A stretch of 64,000 nucleotides of DNA, taken from Embleya sp040629175. Lineage in GTDB: Bacteria > Actinomycetota > Actinomycetes > Streptomycetales > Streptomycetaceae. Numbering within the stretch: the first letter of the stretch is position 1; every line of letters starts with the position of its first letter. Position numbers and translations under genes: made by a program. A model generated the notes under the pieces. The model was not told the DNA's origin. It worked only from the letters and a program-made list of their open reading frames with translations, and made no database searches. Positions 17,181-26,181 of the stretch are shown one piece after another. The DNA is taken from the NCBI RefSeq assembly GCF_040629175.1, contig NZ_JBEXUX010000020.1:62001-126000 (forward strand). The letters are read 5' to 3'.

Positions 17181-20100
17181 CTACTGGCCCAGTTCCTCGA
17201 TCGTCTTCAGGATCCGCTTGTCCGACACCGGCTGCGGCGTGCCCAGGGACTGGGCGAAGTAGCTCACCCGCAGTTCCTCGATCTGCCAACGCACCGCCGC
17301 CACCTCGGCCGGAATCGGCGCACCCTTGGTCTGACGGTCCATCAAATCCCGGTAGGCAGCCTGGATCTGATGGACCTTCAGCATGCGCTCGCGGTCCCGC
17401 ACCGGGTCCGCCTCCAGGCGTTGCAGCCGGCGCTCCATCGCCTGGAGATAGCGATGTACGTCCGGCAGCCGCCGCCAACCCGCCCCGGCCACGAATCCCT
17501 TGTGCACCAGCGCCGTGTACTGCGCCTTCAGGTCGGCCAGCGCCGGCGCCAGGGCCGGACTCCGGGTCGCCTTCAGCCGCCCGGCGACGTTGTGCGACGC
17601 GCCCAGGATGCGCTCGACCTTGACCACGGTGTCCTCGGTCAGCCGCGGCAGCCCCGCCTTGACCCGGTCGCGCAGCCGGACGAAGCCCGCCTCGTCCCAC
17701 ACCGGGCCGCCCGCGTCCCGGATCAGCATGTCCGCCGCGCACGCGAGGATGTCCTCGAAGAGCGGATCGATGCCCCCGTGCGGGTTGTGACTGAGGGTCA
17801 GCTTGGCCATGTTGGGCAGCCTCCCCTGGATCTGCTTGACCGGCGACTGCACGTTCAGCAACACCAGGCGCCGCGTCCCGAGCCGCATCGCGCGCGCCTG
17901 CTCCGACTCGCTGTCGAACAGCCGGACCGCCACCGAGGCGCCCTCGTCGACCAGCGCCGGATACGCCTTGACCACCAGCGGCCCGCGCCGCTGCTCGACC
18001 ACGCGCGGCAGTTCGCCGATGGTCCAGGCGGTCACGCCGGTGCGCTCGATGTCCAGCGTGCTCGCCGCCTCGGACACCGCCGCCCGCATGTGGTCGCGCA
18101 GCTTGAGCTTGAGCGCCTCCAGGTCCTTGCCCTCGGCGAGCGTGCGCCGGTCGTCGTCGAGCACCCGGAAGGTCATCCGTACGTGGTCGGGCACCTTCGA
18201 CAGGTCCCACGTCTCGCGCTTGACCGGCATGCCGGCCATCCGGCTCAGCTCGCGCTCCAGCACGTCCACCAACGACCCCCGGCGGGCCGGGATCCGGGCC
18301 AGGATCGCGCGGGCGTAGTCCGGCGCGGGCACGAACCCGCGGCGGATGCCCTTGGGCAGCGCGCGGATGTACGAGGTCACCAACTCCTCGCGCAGGCCCG
18401 GGATCTGCCAGTCGAAGCCGTCGCCGGTGAGCTGGTTGAGCACCGCGACCGGGATGTGCGCGGTGACCCCGTCCGCGTTCGAGCCGGGCTCGAACTGGTA
18501 GGTCAGCCTGAGCTCCAGGCCCTCCTCGACCCACGTGTTCGGGTAGTCCTCCTCGGTGATCCCGCCCGCCTTGGCGTTGATCAGCATGGACTTCTCGAAG
18601 CTCAGCAGGTCCGGCTCGGTGCGGTGGGCCTTCTTCCACCACGCGTCGAAGTGCCGTCCGGAGACCACGTCGGCGGGGATGCGCTCGTCGTAGAAGTCGA
18701 ACAGGGTCTCGTCGTCGACCATGATGTCCCGGCGCCGGGCCCGGTGTTCGAGCTCCTCGACGTCGGCGAGCAGTCGCCGGTTGGCCGCGAAGAACTTGTG
18801 GTGCGTACGCCAGTCGCCCTCCACCAGGGCGTGCCGGATGAACAGTTCGCGGGACAGCTCCGGATCGACCTTGCCGTAGCCGACCTTGCGCGCGGCCACG
18901 ATCGGCACGCCGTACAGCGTGACCTTCTCGTAGGCCATCACCGCGGCCATCTTCTGTTCCCAGTGCGGCTCGCTGTAGGTGTGCTTGACCAGGTGCCCGG
19001 CCAGCGGCTCGATCCACTCCGGCTCGATCCGGCCGGCGATCCGCGCCCACAGCCGCGACGTCTCGACCAGTTCGGCCGCCATCACCCAGCGCGGCGGCTT
19101 CTTGAACAGCGCCGAGCCGGGGAAGACCGAGAAGCGGGTGCCGCGCGCGCCGCCGTACTCGCGCTTGGCCGGGTCCATCAGGCCGATGTGCGAGAGCAGG
19201 CCGGAGAGGATCGCGGTGTGGATGTGCTGGGTGTTCGGCTCCTGCGGCTCACCGGTCGCCTCGATGCCCAGCGACTTGGCGGCCGAGCGCAACTGGCTGT
19301 GCAGGTCCTGCCATTCGCGTATGCGCAGGTAGTGCAGGAACTCGCTCTTGCACAACTTGCGGAACCGGCTGGAGGACAGCTCGTCGCGCTGTTCCTTGAT
19401 GTAGTTCCACAGGTTGAGATATGCGAGGAAGTCGGATTCCTTGTCCGCGAACCGCGCGTGCAACTGGTCGGCGTGCTGCTGGTGTTCGACGGGTCGCTCG
19501 CGCGGGTCCTGGATGGACAGCGCGGACGCGATGATCAGCACTTCGCGGACCACGCCGTTGCGGTCCGCCTCCAGGATCATCCGGGCCAGCCGAGGGTCCA
19601 CCGGAAGCTGGGACAACTTGCGGCCGACCGGGGTCAGCCGCTTGCGTACGTCCGCCTCGTCCGGGTCCAGCGCGCCCAGTTCCTGGAGGAGTTGTACGCC
19701 GTCCTTGATGTTGCGCCGATCCGGCGGCTCCACGAACGGGAAGGCGGCGATGTCGCCCAGGCCCAGCGCGGTCATCTGCAGGATGACCGAGGCCAGGTTG
19801 GTGCGCAGGATCTCCGGGTCGGTGAACTCGGGCCGCGACTCGAAGTCCTCCTCGGAGTACAGCCGGATGCAGATGCCGTCCGAGGTGCGCCCGCTGCGGC
19901 CCTTGCGCTGATTGGCGGAGGCTTGCGAGACGGCCTCGATCGGCAACCGCTGCACCTTGGTGCGCAGGCTGTACCGGGAGATGCGCGCGGTGCCCGGGTC
20001 GATCACGTACTTGATGCCCGGCACGGTCAGCGAGGTCTCCGCGACGTTGGTCGCGAGCACGATCCGGCGACCGGAGTGTTGCTGGAAGACCCGATGTTGT

Positions 20101-21134
20101 TCGGCGGCGGACAGCCGCGCGTACAGCGGCAGCACCTCGGTGTTGCGCAACTGGCGTTTGTTCAGCGCCTCGGCGGTGTCCCGGATCTCCCGCTCGCCGC
20201 TGAGGAAGACCAGGATGTCGCCGGCCGGCTCGCCGAGCAGTTCGTCCACCGCGTCGCTGATCGCCTGGACCTGATCACGATCGTCGGGTCGGCGCTTGGC
20301 CGCCGGCTCGTCGTCGTCCTCGTCCTCGTCGACCTCCGCGACGAGCGGGCGATATCGCACCTCGACCGGATAGGTACGGCCGGACACCTCGATGATCGGC
20401 GCGTCGTCGAAGTGTTGCGAGAAACGCTCCGGGTCGATCGTGGCCGAGGTGATGATCACCTTGAGGTCGGGCCGACGCGGCAACAACTGTTTGAGGTAGC
20501 CGAGCAGGAAGTCGATGTTGAGGCTGCGCTCGTGGGCCTCGTCGATGATCAGCGTGTCGTACTGGCGCAACAGCCGATCGTTTTGCACCTCGGCGAGCAG
20601 GATGCCGTCGGTCATCAGCTTGACCAGCGTGTTGTCGCTCGACTGGTCGTTGAAGCGGACCTTGTACCCGACCACGTCGCCGAGTTGTCCGCCCAGCTCC
20701 TCGGCGATCCGGTCACCGACCGTGCGCGCGGCGATGCGGCGGGGCTGGGTGTGGCCGATCAGTCCCTGGACACCGCGACCGAGTTCGAGGCAGATCTTGG
20801 GGATCTGGGTGGTCTTGCCGGAGCCGGTCTCGCCCGCGACGATCACGACCTGGTGATCGCGGATCGCGGCCAGGATGTCGTCCTTCTTCTGGCTGACCGG
20901 GAGGGCCTGGGGGTACCCGATCGTGGGCACGGCGGCGCGCCGGTTCGCGATCCGCGTCTCGGCGGCGTCGAACGCGGTGATCAGGCTCTCGGTCTCGGCG
21001 ACCTGCTGCGGGCCCTTGCGGCTCTTGCGGGTCCGGTCGAGGCGACGGCGCAGACGGTCCTGATCCCGAAGCATCAGGTGGGGCAGGCGCGCCTGGAGGT
21101 CGGCGAGCTGAGATGTGGCTACTGGCGTTCCCAT
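17181..21134 (-). CDS. hrpA: ATP-dependent RNA helicase HrpA
   Basis: A protein of about 1317 residues of the DEAH-box HrpA family, the full length expected for bacteria. Near the N-terminus are Walker A GETGSGKTTQIPK (about residue 100), TQPRRIAARTV, the DEAH box IIDEAHERSLN and SATID. The helicase C domain contains the arginine-finger motif QRKGRSGRTSDGICIRLYS near 410, followed by winged-helix, ratchet and OB regions and the long C-terminal DUF3418. HrpA unwinds RNA on stalled ribosomes in E. coli. ATG at 21134 is preferred; a GTG at 21158 would add eight residues. TATCCT (minus strand) just upstream of the ATG may be a -10 giving a very short leader. Confidence 0.95.
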   Translation of the reverse strand: MGTPVATSQLADLQARLPHLMLRDQDRLRRRLDRTRKSRKGPQQVAETESLITAFDAAETRIANRRAAVPTIGYPQALPVSQKKDDILAAIRDHQVVIVAGETGSGKTTQIPKICLELGRGVQGLIGHTQPRRIAARTVGDRIAEELGGQLGDVVGYKVRFNDQSSDNTLVKLMTDGILLAEVQNDRLLRQYDTLIIDEAHERSLNIDFLLGYLKQLLPRRPDLKVIITSATIDPERFSQHFDDAPIIEVSGRTYPVEVRYRPLVAEVDEDEDDDEPAAKRRPDDRDQVQAISDAVDELLGEPAGDILVFLSGEREIRDTAEALNKRQLRNTEVLPLYARLSAAEQHRVFQQHSGRRIVLATNVAETSLTVPGIKYVIDPGTARISRYSLRTKVQRLPIEAVSQASANQRKGRSGRTSDGICIRLYSEEDFESRPEFTDPEILRTNLASVILQMTALGLGDIAAFPFVEPPDRRNIKDGVQLLQELGALDPDEADVRKRLTPVGRKLSQLPVDPRLARMILEADRNGVVREVLIIASALSIQDPRERPVEHQQHADQLHARFADKESDFLAYLNLWNYIKEQRDELSSSRFRKLCKSEFLHYLRIREWQDLHSQLRSAAKSLGIEATGEPQEPNTQHIHTAILSGLLSHIGLMDPAKREYGGARGTRFSVFPGSALFKKPPRWVMAAELVETSRLWARIAGRIEPEWIEPLAGHLVKHTYSEPHWEQKMAAVMAYEKVTLYGVPIVAARKVGYGKVDPELSRELFIRHALVEGDWRTHHKFFAANRRLLADVEELEHRARRRDIMVDDETLFDFYDERIPADVVSGRHFDAWWKKAHRTEPDLLSFEKSMLINAKAGGITEEDYPNTWVEEGLELRLTYQFEPGSNADGVTAHIPVAVLNQLTGDGFDWQIPGLREELVTSYIRALPKGIRRGFVPAPDYARAILARIPARRGSLVDVLERELSRMAGMPVKRETWDLSKVPDHVRMTFRVLDDDRRTLAEGKDLEALKLKLRDHMRAAVSEAASTLDIERTGVTAWTIGELPRVVEQRRGPLVVKAYPALVDEGASVAVRLFDSESEQARAMRLGTRRLVLLNVQSPVKQIQGRLPNMAKLTLSHNPHGGIDPLFEDILACAADMLIRDAGGPVWDEAGFVRLRDRVKAGLPRLTEDTVVKVERILGASHNVAGRLKATRSPALAPALADLKAQYTALVHKGFVAGAGWRRLPDVHRYLQAMERRLQRLEADPVRDRERMLKVHQIQAAYRDLMDRQTKGAPIPAEVAAVRWQIEELRVSYFAQSLGTPQPVSDKRILKTIEELGQ

Positions 21135-21235
21135 TACGGGGTCAAGGATAAGTGGCACCCCCGGGGCACAGGCCAGTGGATTACTCCCGACGGTGATCGG
21201 CGGTGTTTCACTCCTCGATCCCCCTGTCGTGTCAA

Positions 21236-21264
21236 TTGTTGAACGTAGAACTACTTGCTATCCT
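21236..21264 (+). promoter_or_regulatory. leaderless promoter of the LigB/DODA gene
   Basis: TTGTTG (21236-21241), a 17-bp spacer and TATCCT (21259-21264) are followed six bases later by the ATG at 21271, so the transcript probably starts at the start codon. The spacer contains the small palindrome GTAGAACTAC, a possible repressor site. Confidence 0.6.
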
Positions 21265-21270
21265 GGGCCC

Positions 21271-22062
21271 ATGGACACCGTCTCGTCGCCGCGCGCCGTA
21301 CCGCGCATGCCCGTCCTCTATCTCGGCCACGGTGCGCCGCCGCTCGCGGACGACGCGTTGTGGACCGGCCAGCTCGCCGCCTGGTCCGCCGACCTGCCCC
21401 GGCCCACCGCGATCCTGATGGTGTCCGCGCACTGGGAGGACGCCCCGATCGCGCTCGGTGCGACCCGCACGATCCCGCTGGTGTACGACTTCGGCGGCTT
21501 TCCCGAGCACTACTACCGGGTCACCTATCCGGCGCCGGGCGCGCCGGAGCTGGCGGCGCGGGTGCGGGCGCTGCTCGGGCCGGACGTGCGGGACGCGCCG
21601 GAGCGCGGGCTGGATCACGGCGCGTACGTGCCGCTGGTGGAGATGTATCCGGACGCCGACGTGCCGGTGCTGCAGATGTCGCTGCCCACGCTCGATCCGG
21701 TCGGGCTCTACCGGGTCGGCCAACGGCTCGCGCCGCTGCGGGACGAGGGCGTGCTGATCGTGGGCAGCGGGTTCTTCACCCACAACCTGCGCGGCCTGGA
21801 CATGCGGCCGGAGGCGCCGGCGCCGGGGTGGTCGCGCGAATTCGACCACTGGGGCGACGAGGCGTTCCGGGGTGGTGACGTGGACACGCTGCTCGACTTC
21901 ACCCACAAGGCGCCCGCCGCGCGCCTGGCGCACCCCCGGACCGAGCACTTGGCGCCGCTGTTCGTCTCGCTCGGCGCGGGCCACGAGGATCTGGACCGGC
22001 TGAACCAGGTCATCGACGGCTTTTGGTTCGGCCTGTCCAAGCGGTCCATCCAGCTCGGATGA
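21271..22062 (+). CDS. DODA-type extradiol dioxygenase (LigB family)
   Basis: A 263-residue member of the LigB/class III extradiol dioxygenase superfamily, DODA (ygiD) subgroup. The start VLYLGHGAPPL provides the first metal-binding His, SAHWED near residue 52 the second region, GLDHGAYVPL near 117 the conserved active-site block, and GSGFFTHNLR near 170 another His. Members cleave catechol-type rings (DOPA, protocatechuate, gallate) with Fe(II) or Zn(II); the plant DODA makes betalamic acid. The substrate here is unknown. The ATG at 21271 lies directly behind a good -10 box, pointing to leaderless expression, divergent from hrpA. Confidence 0.88.
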   Translation: MDTVSSPRAVPRMPVLYLGHGAPPLADDALWTGQLAAWSADLPRPTAILMVSAHWEDAPIALGATRTIPLVYDFGGFPEHYYRVTYPAPGAPELAARVRALLGPDVRDAPERGLDHGAYVPLVEMYPDADVPVLQMSLPTLDPVGLYRVGQRLAPLRDEGVLIVGSGFFTHNLRGLDMRPEAPAPGWSREFDHWGDEAFRGGDVDTLLDFTHKAPAARLAHPRTEHLAPLFVSLGAGHEDLDRLNQVIDGFWFGLSKRSIQLG

Positions 22063-22175
22063 CCTGCGGGGCTGCGTCTGCTGGCTACTTCGGCGCCCAA
22101 TGCTCCGAAGTAGACCAATGTCGTAAATAAACGGAACTGCGCCACGGCGCGCCACCGGAGCCGTAACGTAGCCGC

Positions 22176-22685
22176 ATGGCTGCCAGAACCCTGCCGCAGA
22201 GCTGCGTGGGAGTCGGCTGCATGCTCGTGCGCGAGCATCTGCACACCGAACAGCCCTTCTGGGACGCGAGGTTCTTCCCGTCCGGGGGCGTGCGGGAGGA
22301 CAGTGGGCTGCTCGTCGCGCTGCTGATGGCGTCGGCGCTCTACCGCGTGGCGCACACCATGGGCATGGCGGACACCGACCCCGACGCGGTGATGCGGGTC
22401 CCGGTGGTGCCCGCGCACGCGCTGCTGCGCACCGACCACGACGCGATCGAGGCGGCCCGGACCTTCACGAACCCGGCCGAACTCGACGAATTCCACACCC
22501 GGCTCACCCGGCTGCTGCCGGGCCGGGACGCGGTGTGGCCCTCGGTCCGTTGGACCGCCGAGGACCTCCTCCTGGTCTACGCCTACGCCGCGGCGACCCA
22601 CCGCGTGCTCCCGACCCTGGACCCGACCCGAGCCCTGGCCGACATCGACCCGGGCCTGACGGTGGCGGGGCTGTGGGAGGACTGA
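22176..22685 (+). CDS. conserved-looking protein of unknown function
   Basis: A 169-residue soluble, acidic protein with no recognised motif. It is mostly helical by composition, with a central hydrophobic segment (DSGLLVALLMASALYRVAHTMGMA) that may be a buried helix rather than a membrane span, and a C-terminal AEDLLLVYAYAAATHRVL block. Codon third positions are strongly GC-biased, supporting it as a real gene. It follows the dioxygenase gene after 113 nt on the same strand and converges on the methyltransferase gene. Function not assigned. Confidence 0.6.
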   Translation: MAARTLPQSCVGVGCMLVREHLHTEQPFWDARFFPSGGVREDSGLLVALLMASALYRVAHTMGMADTDPDAVMRVPVVPAHALLRTDHDAIEAARTFTNPAELDEFHTRLTRLLPGRDAVWPSVRWTAEDLLLVYAYAAATHRVLPTLDPTRALADIDPGLTVAGLWED

Positions 22686-22744
22686 GGGGCGGGCGCGGGA
22701 CCGGGACCGGGACCGTGGTCGTGGTCGTGTGGTCGTGCTCGGGT

Positions 22745-23881
22745 TCAGGCGGGTGAGATGGTCGCCTTCCACGCGCCTCGGCAGAGGTGCAGGGTGCCGT
22801 CCGGGTCGATGACGGCCGTGGCGCCGTATTCCGGCAATCCGCCGTCGGAGAGCCATCGGCTGCGGATGTCGTCCAGGACGGTCCACAGGCGTTGCGGGCC
22901 GGACTGGTGCAGGGTCGGCGGTTCGCCGTAGCGGCCGGTGGCCCGGGCCCATGATCCGTCCTCGTGGACCATGACCGCGGTGCGGATGTCGTTCTCGGCC
23001 ACCCGGTACGCGTGGTGTACGCCCGGGGCCTCCAGCGCGAAGGCCGACATCAGTCCCCAGGTGTCCTGCACGCTGACGACCGGGTATCGGCCGATGCCGA
23101 CGTCGTCCCCCTCGTCGGTCCAGGCGTGCGCGGTGTCGAGCGAGGGCGGGTAGTCCTGGCCGGACCGAGTGACCATGAACCCGGCGCGCTCCTCGGTGAC
23201 TTGCCCTCGGGCGCCGCCGTCGGGCGTGGCGTCGGCGGCGATGACCAGGCCGGTGCCGCCGAGGTTGGTCACCAGCCTGCCGCCCGGCCGGAGTGCGGCG
23301 AGCCAACTCGTCGGGACGCCGGGTAGGCCGACGGTGGCGACGATGCGGTCATAGGCGCCGGGTAGCGGGCCGGTGATGTCGCAGACCTGCACGTGTGGGT
23401 GACGGCCGACCCGCGCCAGGCGGTCCGCGGCGGTGTCGACGAGGTACGGGTCGACGTCGACGCTGGTCACGTGTCGATCGCCGAGCCGGTGGGCGAGCAG
23501 CGCGGTGCCGTACCCGGTGCCGGTCACGCACAACGTTTCGGCGCCGTCGGTGATCATCGCCTGGCGGTACATCGCGACGACCAGGCAGGGGAGGGTCGAG
23601 GAGGAGGTGGGGTTGCCGGTGGGGCGGTCGGTGGGGTCGGCGTGGTCGGCGTGCAGCGCGCCGAGGCGGGTGACGATGGTGCGGTTGGCGTAGGCGGTGT
23701 CGAGCCACCGGTCCGGATCGGAGACGCCGTCGCGCAAGGTCCAGCGCGACCGGTCACGATCGGCCTGCCACCAGCGGGGCACGAATTCGTGGCGGGGGAT
23801 CTCGGTGATCGGCGCGTGCCAGCGCGACGAGGCGTGCACGGTGTCGGCGGCCAGCGCTGCCGCACGGGATTTCCAGTCCAT
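22745..23881 (-). CDS. PIMT-like methyltransferase with extra C-terminal domain
   Basis: A 378-residue class I SAM-dependent methyltransferase related to protein-L-isoaspartate methyltransferase (PIMT). Residues 20-110 have the PIMT-like lead PRHEFVPRWW and STLPCLVVAMYRQAM, motif I is VTGTGYGTALLAHRLG (119-134), the acidic residue for SAM ribose is in VDVDPYLVD (141-149), and PGAYDRIVATVGLPGVP follows at 174-190. About 150 residues after the methyltransferase fold form a separate C-terminal domain, as in PIMT homologues attached to RiPP clusters. It is the last gene of a three-gene operon, 38 nt after the radical SAM gene. A damaged paralogue lies at 29128. Target unknown; a modified peptide or protein is likely. 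Confidence 0.8.
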   Translation of the reverse strand: MDWKSRAAALAADTVHASSRWHAPITEIPRHEFVPRWWQADRDRSRWTLRDGVSDPDRWLDTAYANRTIVTRLGALHADHADPTDRPTGNPTSSSTLPCLVVAMYRQAMITDGAETLCVTGTGYGTALLAHRLGDRHVTSVDVDPYLVDTAADRLARVGRHPHVQVCDITGPLPGAYDRIVATVGLPGVPTSWLAALRPGGRLVTNLGGTGLVIAADATPDGGARGQVTEERAGFMVTRSGQDYPPSLDTAHAWTDEGDDVGIGRYPVVSVQDTWGLMSAFALEAPGVHHAYRVAENDIRTAVMVHEDGSWARATGRYGEPPTLHQSGPQRLWTVLDDIRSRWLSDGGLPEYGATAVIDPDGTLHLCRGAWKATISPA

Positions 23882-23919
23882 GGGCCTGCTTTCGTCTTTT
23901 GTCGGATGTTGTGCGGCCG

Positions 23920-24777
23920 TCAGGCGTTGCGGACGCCGGGATTGGGCGCGCAGGAGTCGGACTTCGGTTGGCACGGGGGATCGGCGAGTCGTCGCGGGAT
24001 GGACTTCGCCAACGCTCGCCAGGGTTGACCGCCGATGATGGTTTCGAGGGATTGGGTGTGTGCGTTGCCGGTGACGACCTGGGCGGACATCGGGCAGGCG
24101 GAGACGTCCCCGTCGGGGCCGATGGCGATCTGGCCGTCGGTGCAGTGGCCGCACAACTGGCCTGGGTCGAGGGTGTCGCCGACGGCGGCGCGGCCGATCG
24201 CGCGTTGCCGGTCGATTCCGATGCGCGTCACGCCCAGGGCGCGGAGTTCGGCTTCGGCCTCGGTGATGCGTTGGCCTTCGAGGATGTCGACCATCGAGGC
24301 GCGCAGCGGGATGCGGTATTCCACGGCTTTGCGGATGTTGGCCTTGGTGCGCTCGTAGGAACCGCGTTGCCGGGTGATCTTCTCGTGCTGGGATGCGAGG
24401 TCGCTGTAGTAGGAGAAGCCGAGGCTCACGCCGTCGTGCCGGAAGGTGGCCCAGTGGGGTTCGCGGACGTGGATGAGGTTGCTGAACACCTCGACCCACA
24501 TGCCGAGCTTCAGGGCGTGGTGGACGAGGTCGGGCAGGTTCGGGTTCAGTGTGGCTTCTCCGCCGGAGAGCTGGGTTTGCGTCGCGCCCAGGGCGGCTCC
24601 TTGGTCCAGGACGGACAGCCAGTCGGTGAGCGCCATACTGCCGGCGGTGCCCTGCGGGCCGGACTTGTTGAAGCAGTGCACGCAACTGGCCTGGCAGGCA
24701 TGGGTGATCGTGAGTCGGACCACCTTGAGGCGTTGGGTGGCGGCCGGTGGGGTTTGCTGGTCGAGGGCTGTGGTCAC
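23920..24777 (-). CDS. radical SAM protein with C-terminal cysteine motif
   Basis: A 285-residue radical SAM enzyme. The CxxxCxxC cluster motif is C28, C32, C35 (HACQASCVHC), and the GGE-type SAM motif is LSGGEATLNP near residue 78. The C-terminal third has further cysteines (LCGHC near 207, SACP near 225 and two in PPCQPKSDSCAPN near 270), suggesting auxiliary clusters as in SPASM/twitch enzymes that modify peptides. GTG at 24777 is chosen because AAGGGA lies about 10 nt upstream; a longer version from 24834 or 24837 would overlap the stop of the upstream gene. It sits between an unknown 300-aa protein and a PIMT-like methyltransferase. A precursor peptide was not seen. Confidence 0.8.
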   Translation of the reverse strand: MTTALDQQTPPAATQRLKVVRLTITHACQASCVHCFNKSGPQGTAGSMALTDWLSVLDQGAALGATQTQLSGGEATLNPNLPDLVHHALKLGMWVEVFSNLIHVREPHWATFRHDGVSLGFSYYSDLASQHEKITRQRGSYERTKANIRKAVEYRIPLRASMVDILEGQRITEAEAELRALGVTRIGIDRQRAIGRAAVGDTLDPGQLCGHCTDGQIAIGPDGDVSACPMSAQVVTGNAHTQSLETIIGGQPWRALAKSIPRRLADPPCQPKSDSCAPNPGVRNA

Positions 24778-24833
24778 GCGCGTTGTTCCCTTCGGTGATG
24801 TCGTGCCGGGACTTGTTTCCGATGCACGGGACA

Positions 24834-25736
24834 TCACTCAGTGTGTTCGAAAAGTCGCACACTGTCCGGATTTTGAGCGGTTGTCACGCTGAGGCGGCGG
24901 CATGCGTTCGCATGAGTGGGCGGGCCGGCGTGGTGGTGGAGTCGGGGCGTCAGGTCGGGCCGGCCCGCCGAAGGGCGGCCACGTCCGGAAAGGCACTGGC
25001 CCGAGGCGGCAGCCGCGATGCGGAGGTCGTGCCACGAGGGGCGGTGCTCCCTGGTTGTGCGACCGCATGGACAGTGCTGGGCCGTGCGGGTGCCGAACGT
25101 GGCGACGATGCCGACCCACCAGTTCGCGACGGCCAGGCGATACATCTCGGGCGGGAGGGCTGTGTGTACGGGAGCCAAGTGGGCCAGGTGGACGGCCAGG
25201 TTCGTGCCGAACCCCACCGGGGGCGGGTATTCGGGGACGAGGGTGTGCCACACACCTCGATCGGTGACGACGATGCCGTCCGGCGCGGCGGTGACGACTC
25301 CCAGGGTCAACGGTGGCGTGTCGACCGGTCTCCCGGTTGCGTTGACGAACACCCCCTGGGCGTCGACGGAAGGCGCCTCGTACGCCGGGAAGACTGCGGA
25401 GAACCCGGTCGCGGGGTGGATGAGGGACAAGGGGCCGGTGGTGTGGCTGCCGATGGGCGAGGTGTGCAGCCTCGCGTCCAGTTCGCCGAGCGCGAGCGGC
25501 ACGGTCTCCAGCCAGGCGCGGCAACCGGATTCATGTTCGAGGGTGCGCGAGACGTGTTCTCCCGGTACGACCCACTCGAAGACGGCTCGGCCCAGGTTCG
25601 AGCCGGGCAGCAGGGTCGACTCCGCGAGGCGAAGCGCCGGCAGGAACAGGCGGGCGACATCCCCGGCATTGGTGAACGCGACTCCTTGGGCGGGGGACAG
25701 GCGGTGGATGCCGACGGTGGAGGGCGTGCGGGACAT
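24834..25736 (-). CDS. unknown protein, first gene of radical SAM/methyltransferase operon
   Basis: A 300-residue protein without recognised family. Residues 1-215 look like a folded domain (SPAQGVAFTNAGDVARLFLPALRL, GRAVFEWVVPGEHVSRTLEHE, ANWWVGIVATFGTR). The last 80 residues (from about HCPCG) are Cys/His/Arg/Pro-rich and less like a domain, so the true extent or frame of the end is uncertain, although third-position GC stays high. ATG at 25736 has GGAG 6 nt upstream. The stop coincides with the GTGATG at 24837-24832, possible overlap with a longer radical SAM start. An inverted repeat covers its last codons. It may supply a partner or substrate-handling function for the two downstream enzymes. 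Confidence 0.6.
   Translation of the reverse strand: MSRTPSTVGIHRLSPAQGVAFTNAGDVARLFLPALRLAESTLLPGSNLGRAVFEWVVPGEHVSRTLEHESGCRAWLETVPLALGELDARLHTSPIGSHTTGPLSLIHPATGFSAVFPAYEAPSVDAQGVFVNATGRPVDTPPLTLGVVTAAPDGIVVTDRGVWHTLVPEYPPPVGFGTNLAVHLAHLAPVHTALPPEMYRLAVANWWVGIVATFGTRTAQHCPCGRTTREHRPSWHDLRIAAAASGQCLSGRGRPSAGRPDLTPRLHHHAGPPTHANACRRLSVTTAQNPDSVRLFEHTE
24839..24864. promoter_or_regulatory. inverted repeat before radical SAM gene
   Basis: CAGTGTG and CACACTG arms (24839-24845 and 24858-24864) are separated by 12 bp, with inner CGA/TCG pairing. It lies 62-87 nt upstream of the radical SAM start, within the last codons of the preceding frame. It may be an operator or a transcript hairpin separating the two genes. 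Confidence 0.4.
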
Positions 25737-25917
25737 AAAGGCTCCAGCGGGTGGGCGCGGTGGCGGATCCGGGCGGGAAGGCGGCACGGTGGGGCGAGAG
25801 TCCGCCGGGACGGCAAGTCGCCGCATTGGAGAGGGAGTTGGGCCTCGCGTCGATGCAGGGTGGAATGTGCGACGGGAGGCCCGCGCCGGCGCAGCTGGTG
25901 GGAGTGGTGCAGGCAGC

Positions 25918-26181
25918 TCAGCTCTGAGATGACGTGTCGTCAGGAATGGTGCTGTGTCTCGGCTTTCGAACGACCACCGTGGCCATCGCCGCCCAGGGCG
26001 CCGAGTCGGTGGGCCGCTCAGGGGTGGCTCGTGGGCTCGGCAAGCCCACGACGACCTGGTCACCGGCGAGCCGAACCACGATGCCGCGACGGCGGTACGG
26101 CGGTTCGGGCGACTGGGATTCGATGACCGACCCGTAGTTGGGCGGATGTTCGGATGCCGGTCGCTTCGGTCGCTCGCTCAC
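25918..26181 (-). CDS. small protein coupled to AbaA/RsbW-like ATPase
   Basis: An 87-residue protein starting with GTG at 26181, which overlaps the stop of the upstream ATPase gene (GTGA). The composition is Arg/Pro-rich with a core RRRGIVVRLAGDQVVVGLPSPRATPERPTDSAPWAAMATVVVRKP, which alternates strands and turns. No family was recognised, but small genes directly behind RsbW-type ATPase genes are common in Streptomyces regulatory clusters. The tight coupling supports that it is real. Confidence 0.55.
   Translation of the reverse strand: MSERPKRPASEHPPNYGSVIESQSPEPPYRRRGIVVRLAGDQVVVGLPSPRATPERPTDSAPWAAMATVVVRKPRHSTIPDDTSSQS

Noticed and set aside
17370..21242. Very long open frame on the plus strand, opposite hrpA
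   Set aside because: It is the antisense image of hrpA; high GC removes stops on the opposite strand. Its composition (Arg/His/Gln/Gly-rich) matches no protein, while the minus strand has all helicase motifs.
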